Source of the DNA: Candidatus Thermoplasmatota archaeon
Lineage (GTDB): Archaea > Thermoplasmatota > SW-10-69-26 > JACQPN01 > JAJPHT01
Reading direction: 5' to 3'
Assembly (NCBI GenBank): GCA_035540375.1
Contig: DATLGO010000008.1
Location: 1-64,000, forward strand
DNA: 64,000 nucleotides
Of this stretch, positions 61,354 through 64,000 are shown in pieces. Under the pieces are notes generated by a model that saw only the letters and a program-made list of their open reading frames with translations, was not told the DNA's origin and did not search any database. How positions within the stretch are numbered: the first letter of the stretch is position 1; each line of letters opens with the position of its first letter. Both the position numbers and the translations under genes were made by a program.

Positions 61354-62157
61354 GTGAAGGTCCTGTTCGCGATCGATGCGACCGACCACTGGCACGCGGC
61401 GGCGAAGGCCGTCGGCCGGTTCGTGGCGGCCGCCGGAGGCGAGGTCGCGATCCTCGCCGCGGTCCGCCGCGAGAAGGCCCGCAGGACCGCGCTCGAAGCC
61501 GCCCGTCGCCTCCTCGACCTTTCCGAAGGCGCGCTTTCGACGAAGATCCGCCGAGGCTTCCTCGAGACCGCGCTTGCGGAGGCCGCCCGCGAGGAGACGT
61601 TCGACCTCGTCGTCGTGCCGCCGCTCGGAATGCGCGACACCCTCACGGGCGGCCACCTGAGGAGCACGATCGCGCGGCGCGTCCACGCTTCGACCCTGCT
61701 TTTGCGCAGGGGTCGTGGACACCCGCGGCGGATCCTCGTCTGCACGCAGGGCCCGCTCCACGGCCTCGACAACCTCGAAGCCGCCTCGACGCTCGCGCGC
61801 GTCTTCGAGGCCGAGATCACGGTGCTCCACGTCGCAAGCGCGTTTCCGCTCACGGCGGAGGCGACGGCCGAGATGGAGCGTCTCACGGAGCATTTCCTCG
61901 AGACCGACACCCCCGAGGCGCGGCACCTTCGCGAGGTCGAGCAATCGCTTGCGCGGCGGGGGCTCGCGGGCCGGCTCAAGGTCCGCTTCGGCGTCGTCGT
62001 CGACGAGATCCTCGACGAGGTGGTCGAGGGGAAGCACGACCTCCTCGTCGTGGGGGCGCACCACCCGACGCGGGACGACTATCTCCTCGCGGACGTCACG
62101 GGGAACGTCGTTCGGGACAGCCCCGTCTCGACGCTCGTCGTGCGCAAGCGCGCGTGA
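61354..62157 (+). CDS. tandem universal stress protein (UspA)
   Basis: Two Usp domains in 267 residues. First about 1-120 (MKVLFAIDATDHWHAAAKAV); second about 125-267 (RRILVCTQGPLHGLDNLEAA), ending in the ATP-site loop VVGAHHPTRDDYLLADVTGN and STLVVRKRA. Usp domains bind ATP and often regulate transporters. The gene starts with GTG behind GGAGGT at a six-base distance, a clear Shine-Dalgarno, and follows the symporter by 37 bases. Ends at TGATCA. Confidence 0.9.
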   Translation: MKVLFAIDATDHWHAAAKAVGRFVAAAGGEVAILAAVRREKARRTALEAARRLLDLSEGALSTKIRRGFLETALAEAAREETFDLVVVPPLGMRDTLTGGHLRSTIARRVHASTLLLRRGRGHPRRILVCTQGPLHGLDNLEAASTLARVFEAEITVLHVASAFPLTAEATAEMERLTEHFLETDTPEARHLREVEQSLARRGLAGRLKVRFGVVVDEILDEVVEGKHDLLVVGAHHPTRDDYLLADVTGNVVRDSPVSTLVVRKRA

Positions 62158-63342
62158 TCACGCGCGGCGGCGGGCGACGGCCGCGACGACCGCGAGGGCG
62201 GCGAGCGCCGCGACGGCCTCGAGGCCCGGGAGGCCCGTCTTCTTGTCGCCGTCGGGCTTGGGCGTCGGCTCCGTGGGACCCGTCGAGGGCTGCTTCGTGG
62301 GGTCCGTCGGAGGCGTCACGACCGGGGCCGACTTCACGACGATGACCCCGAACTCGACCTTGTCCATGCGGTCGCAGCCCGCGGTGCACTTCATCGTGTA
62401 CGTGCCGGCCGCGCTGAAGGTGACCTGCCGGACGACCCACTCGGCCGGGTAGAGGTTCTCGCGGAACTCGAGGCCGCCGACGTCCATCGAGACGGCGTAC
62501 GGATCCTTGAGGCCGCCCGTGCCGTCCTCGTGGACCTGGCCCGAGGCCTCGTCGTCGTGGCTCATGAAGCGGAAGGTGATCGGGAGGAAGCCCGAGGGGG
62601 GAAGCTCGACGACGCGCTGGAACGCCTCGAAGCCGGAGTCCGGCATCTGCATGACGTCGATCGAGACGGCATTCGCGGGCGCGGCGGGGATGGCCGTCGC
62701 GGGCCAGCCGTAGGTCGCGGAGGCGGCGTGCAGGACGCCGAGGCTCTCCTTGCCGGAGAGGGTCGCGTTGACCTTGAGGACGCTCGGCGCCTTCGTGCTG
62801 CCGACGAGGTAGACGAGGGAGCCGCTTTGCGCCTGCGGCCACGTGAAGCGGAGCGCGACGCCGATCTGGTCGCCCGAGGCGGCCGTCACGTTCGCGCCCG
62901 AGAGGGGGACCGTGAACGCGACCGGGGTGGCGCCGGGCATGTAGTTGCCGATCGACGCGGTGCCCGACATGTTGGCGACGATCTGGCCGTTCTTCGTGAT
63001 GTTGGCCTGGAAGGGCGCCGAGTTCGGAATGCCGATGAGGGGAAGGGCGCCCTTGTTCAGGGCCGTGACCGAGAGCGCGGCCGAGCCGAAGGTGAACGCG
63101 CGCGCGGCCGTGAAATTCCAGTGGACCGCGCCGTTCGCGGGGGCCGTGATCTCGGTCGAGTTGCTGGCCGTCGGCGCGACCGGGCTCGTGGCGCCCGCGG
63201 CTCCGAGGTAGTACGTGAGGGTGGGCGTGAACGGGTCGTAGAGCGGGCCGGCACCGTGACCCTCGTGGCCGCCGTCGGCGGCGGCGAGGGGGGCGATCAG
63301 GAGCGCGATCGACAGGAGGAGCGCTGAGCGGGGTCCGCGCAT
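62158..63342 (-). CDS. secreted cell-surface protein with CTERM-type C-terminus
   Basis: Exported protein of 394 residues. MRGPRSALLLSIALLIAPLA is the signal. The body is beta-rich with many NxT/NxS sites. Near residue 320 RQVTFSAAGTYTMKCTAGCD RMDKVEFGVIVV looks like a cupredoxin-type final strand and loop (C...M). A Pro/Thr linker leads to TGLPGLEAVAALAALAVVAA and a final Arg run, like PGF-CTERM anchors processed by archaeosortase. ATG 63342 chosen. Confidence 0.8.
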   Translation of the reverse strand: MRGPRSALLLSIALLIAPLAAADGGHEGHGAGPLYDPFTPTLTYYLGAAGATSPVAPTASNSTEITAPANGAVHWNFTAARAFTFGSAALSVTALNKGALPLIGIPNSAPFQANITKNGQIVANMSGTASIGNYMPGATPVAFTVPLSGANVTAASGDQIGVALRFTWPQAQSGSLVYLVGSTKAPSVLKVNATLSGKESLGVLHAASATYGWPATAIPAAPANAVSIDVMQMPDSGFEAFQRVVELPPSGFLPITFRFMSHDDEASGQVHEDGTGGLKDPYAVSMDVGGLEFRENLYPAEWVVRQVTFSAAGTYTMKCTAGCDRMDKVEFGVIVVKSAPVVTPPTDPTKQPSTGPTEPTPKPDGDKKTGLPGLEAVAALAALAVVAAVARRRA

Positions 63343-63409
63343 GGCAACCACCCGGACAGCCGGCTCCCTCCCGTATGAACCTTCGCGTTTTGCTGTCGCG
63401 CCGATCACG

Positions 63410-64000
63410 TCAGGCGAAGCGGCTCAGGTCCGCGAAGGCCCGGATGCGCGCCTCGAGGTCCTTCGTCGCGACGCGGGCCAGACGGCCGACGCCGAACTCC
63501 TCGACGGCGAACGACGCGAGGGCGCTCCCGACGATGACCGCGCGGCGCAGGTCCTCGGGCTCCGCGCGGTTGACGCGCGCGAGGTGGCCGATGAAGCCGC
63601 CCGCGAAGGCGTCCCCCGCGCCTGTGGGGTCGTAGACCTCCTCGAGCGGATAGGCCGGGGCCGAGAACACCTGGTCGCGGTGGAAGAGGAGCGCGCCGTG
63701 CTCGCCCTTCTTGATGACCACGGTCTCGGGGCCGAGCTTCTGGACCGCGCGCGCGGCCTTCACGAGGTTCGCCTGGCCCGTGAGCTGGCGCGCCTCGGCG
63801 TCGTTGACGATGAAGGCGTCGACGTGCGTGAGGACACGCTCGAGGTCCGCGCGGCGACCTTCGATCCAGAAGTTCATCGTGTCGAGCACGGTGAAGCGAG
63901 GCCGCTCGACCTGCCGGAGCACCGAAGCCTGGAGCGCGGGGTCCACGTTCGCGAGGAAGACGAACGGCGTCGTCCGGAAGGGAAGCGGGACCTTCGGGTC
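63410..64000 (-). CDS. PfkB-family carbohydrate kinase, partial (N-terminus outside window)
   Basis: The last 196 residues of a ribokinase-like sugar or nucleoside kinase. It runs off the right edge of the window. FTVLDTMNFWIEGRRADLER, VDAFIVNDAEARQLTGQANL and the ATP/active-site motif DPTGAGDAFAGGFIGHLARV with the catalytic Asp are present. The substrate cannot be told from this half. It is 67 bases from the start of the divergent-side surface protein gene on the same strand. Confidence 0.88.
   Translation of the reverse strand, partial: DPKVPLPFRTTPFVFLANVDPALQASVLRQVERPRFTVLDTMNFWIEGRRADLERVLTHVDAFIVNDAEARQLTGQANLVKAARAVQKLGPETVVIKKGEHGALLFHRDQVFSAPAYPLEEVYDPTGAGDAFAGGFIGHLARVNRAEPEDLRRAVIVGSALASFAVEEFGVGRLARVATKDLEARIRAFADLSRFA

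Overview
The window is very GC-rich (roughly 70% by eye) and archaeal. It carries TFB, Gar1, a thermosome subunit, the nascent-polypeptide-associated complex (NAC), a FEN1/XPG-type nuclease, a DUF63 membrane protein and a DrrAB-type ABC pump. Many genes start at ATG, GTG or TTG about 25-30 bases after a short AT-rich box in an otherwise GC-rich sequence, as expected for leaderless archaeal transcripts. A bacterial-type HU protein next to archaeal TFB and NAC points to a Thermoplasmatota-like euryarchaeon; that placement is inference. The proteins look aerobic or oxygen-tolerant and mesophilic rather than hyperthermophilic. I see no rRNA, tRNA, CRISPR array, insertion sequence or integrase.

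Layout. 0-5 kb: DUF63 protein, zinc ribbon, unknown protein and a large PAS/GAF histidine kinase. 5-14 kb: secreted Ca-motif protein, orphan formate-dehydrogenase-like FdhA, Nudix hydrolase, NAD(P)HX repair enzyme, NAC, DsbA-like protein and HU. 14-25 kb: ATL protein, EamA transporter, a degenerate Nudix protein coupled to a thermosome subunit, a voltage-sensor-like protein, a flavin disulfide reductase, secreted LVIVD and lipoprotein genes, an ion channel with an altered selectivity filter, and an amidohydrolase/GNAT pair. 25-36 kb: CBS protein, an rsgA remnant, the DrrAB pump behind a perfect palindrome, then a three-gene operon (circularly permuted ATP-grasp, alpha-E, transglutaminase), a winged-helix/STAND/TPR regulator, a cupin and a NYN ribonuclease. 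36-47 kb: small ferredoxin-like-fold, VOC and SRPBCC-type proteins mixed with secreted proteases and a flap nuclease. 47-56 kb: a decayed cysteine synthase gene, two paralogous double-winged-helix regulators, ArsR/SRPBCC, an aromatic amino acid decarboxylase, a patch with signs of gene decay, and AzlCD. 56-64 kb: three hairpins, the conserved gar1-tfb pair, ahcY, a Trm112-like protein, a DUF2243 protein, a Na/Pi symporter-like protein with UspA, a CTERM-type surface protein and a partial PfkB kinase.

The genome is extremely compact. Co-directional genes overlap by ATGA, GTGA or TGATG, which suggests coupled translation. Five of 19 convergent pairs meet exactly at the palindrome TGATCA, where the two stop codons abut. 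Perfect inverted repeats sit in several promoters (HU, DrrAB pump, STAND/cupin, ArsR, a zinc-ribbon gene) and look like operators. The most interesting items are the ATP-grasp/alpha-E/transglutaminase operon beside a STAND regulator, the triple hairpin before tfb, the unusual channel filter, the TGATCA junctions, and the gene remnants. All calls come from reading the sequence; no database search was run.
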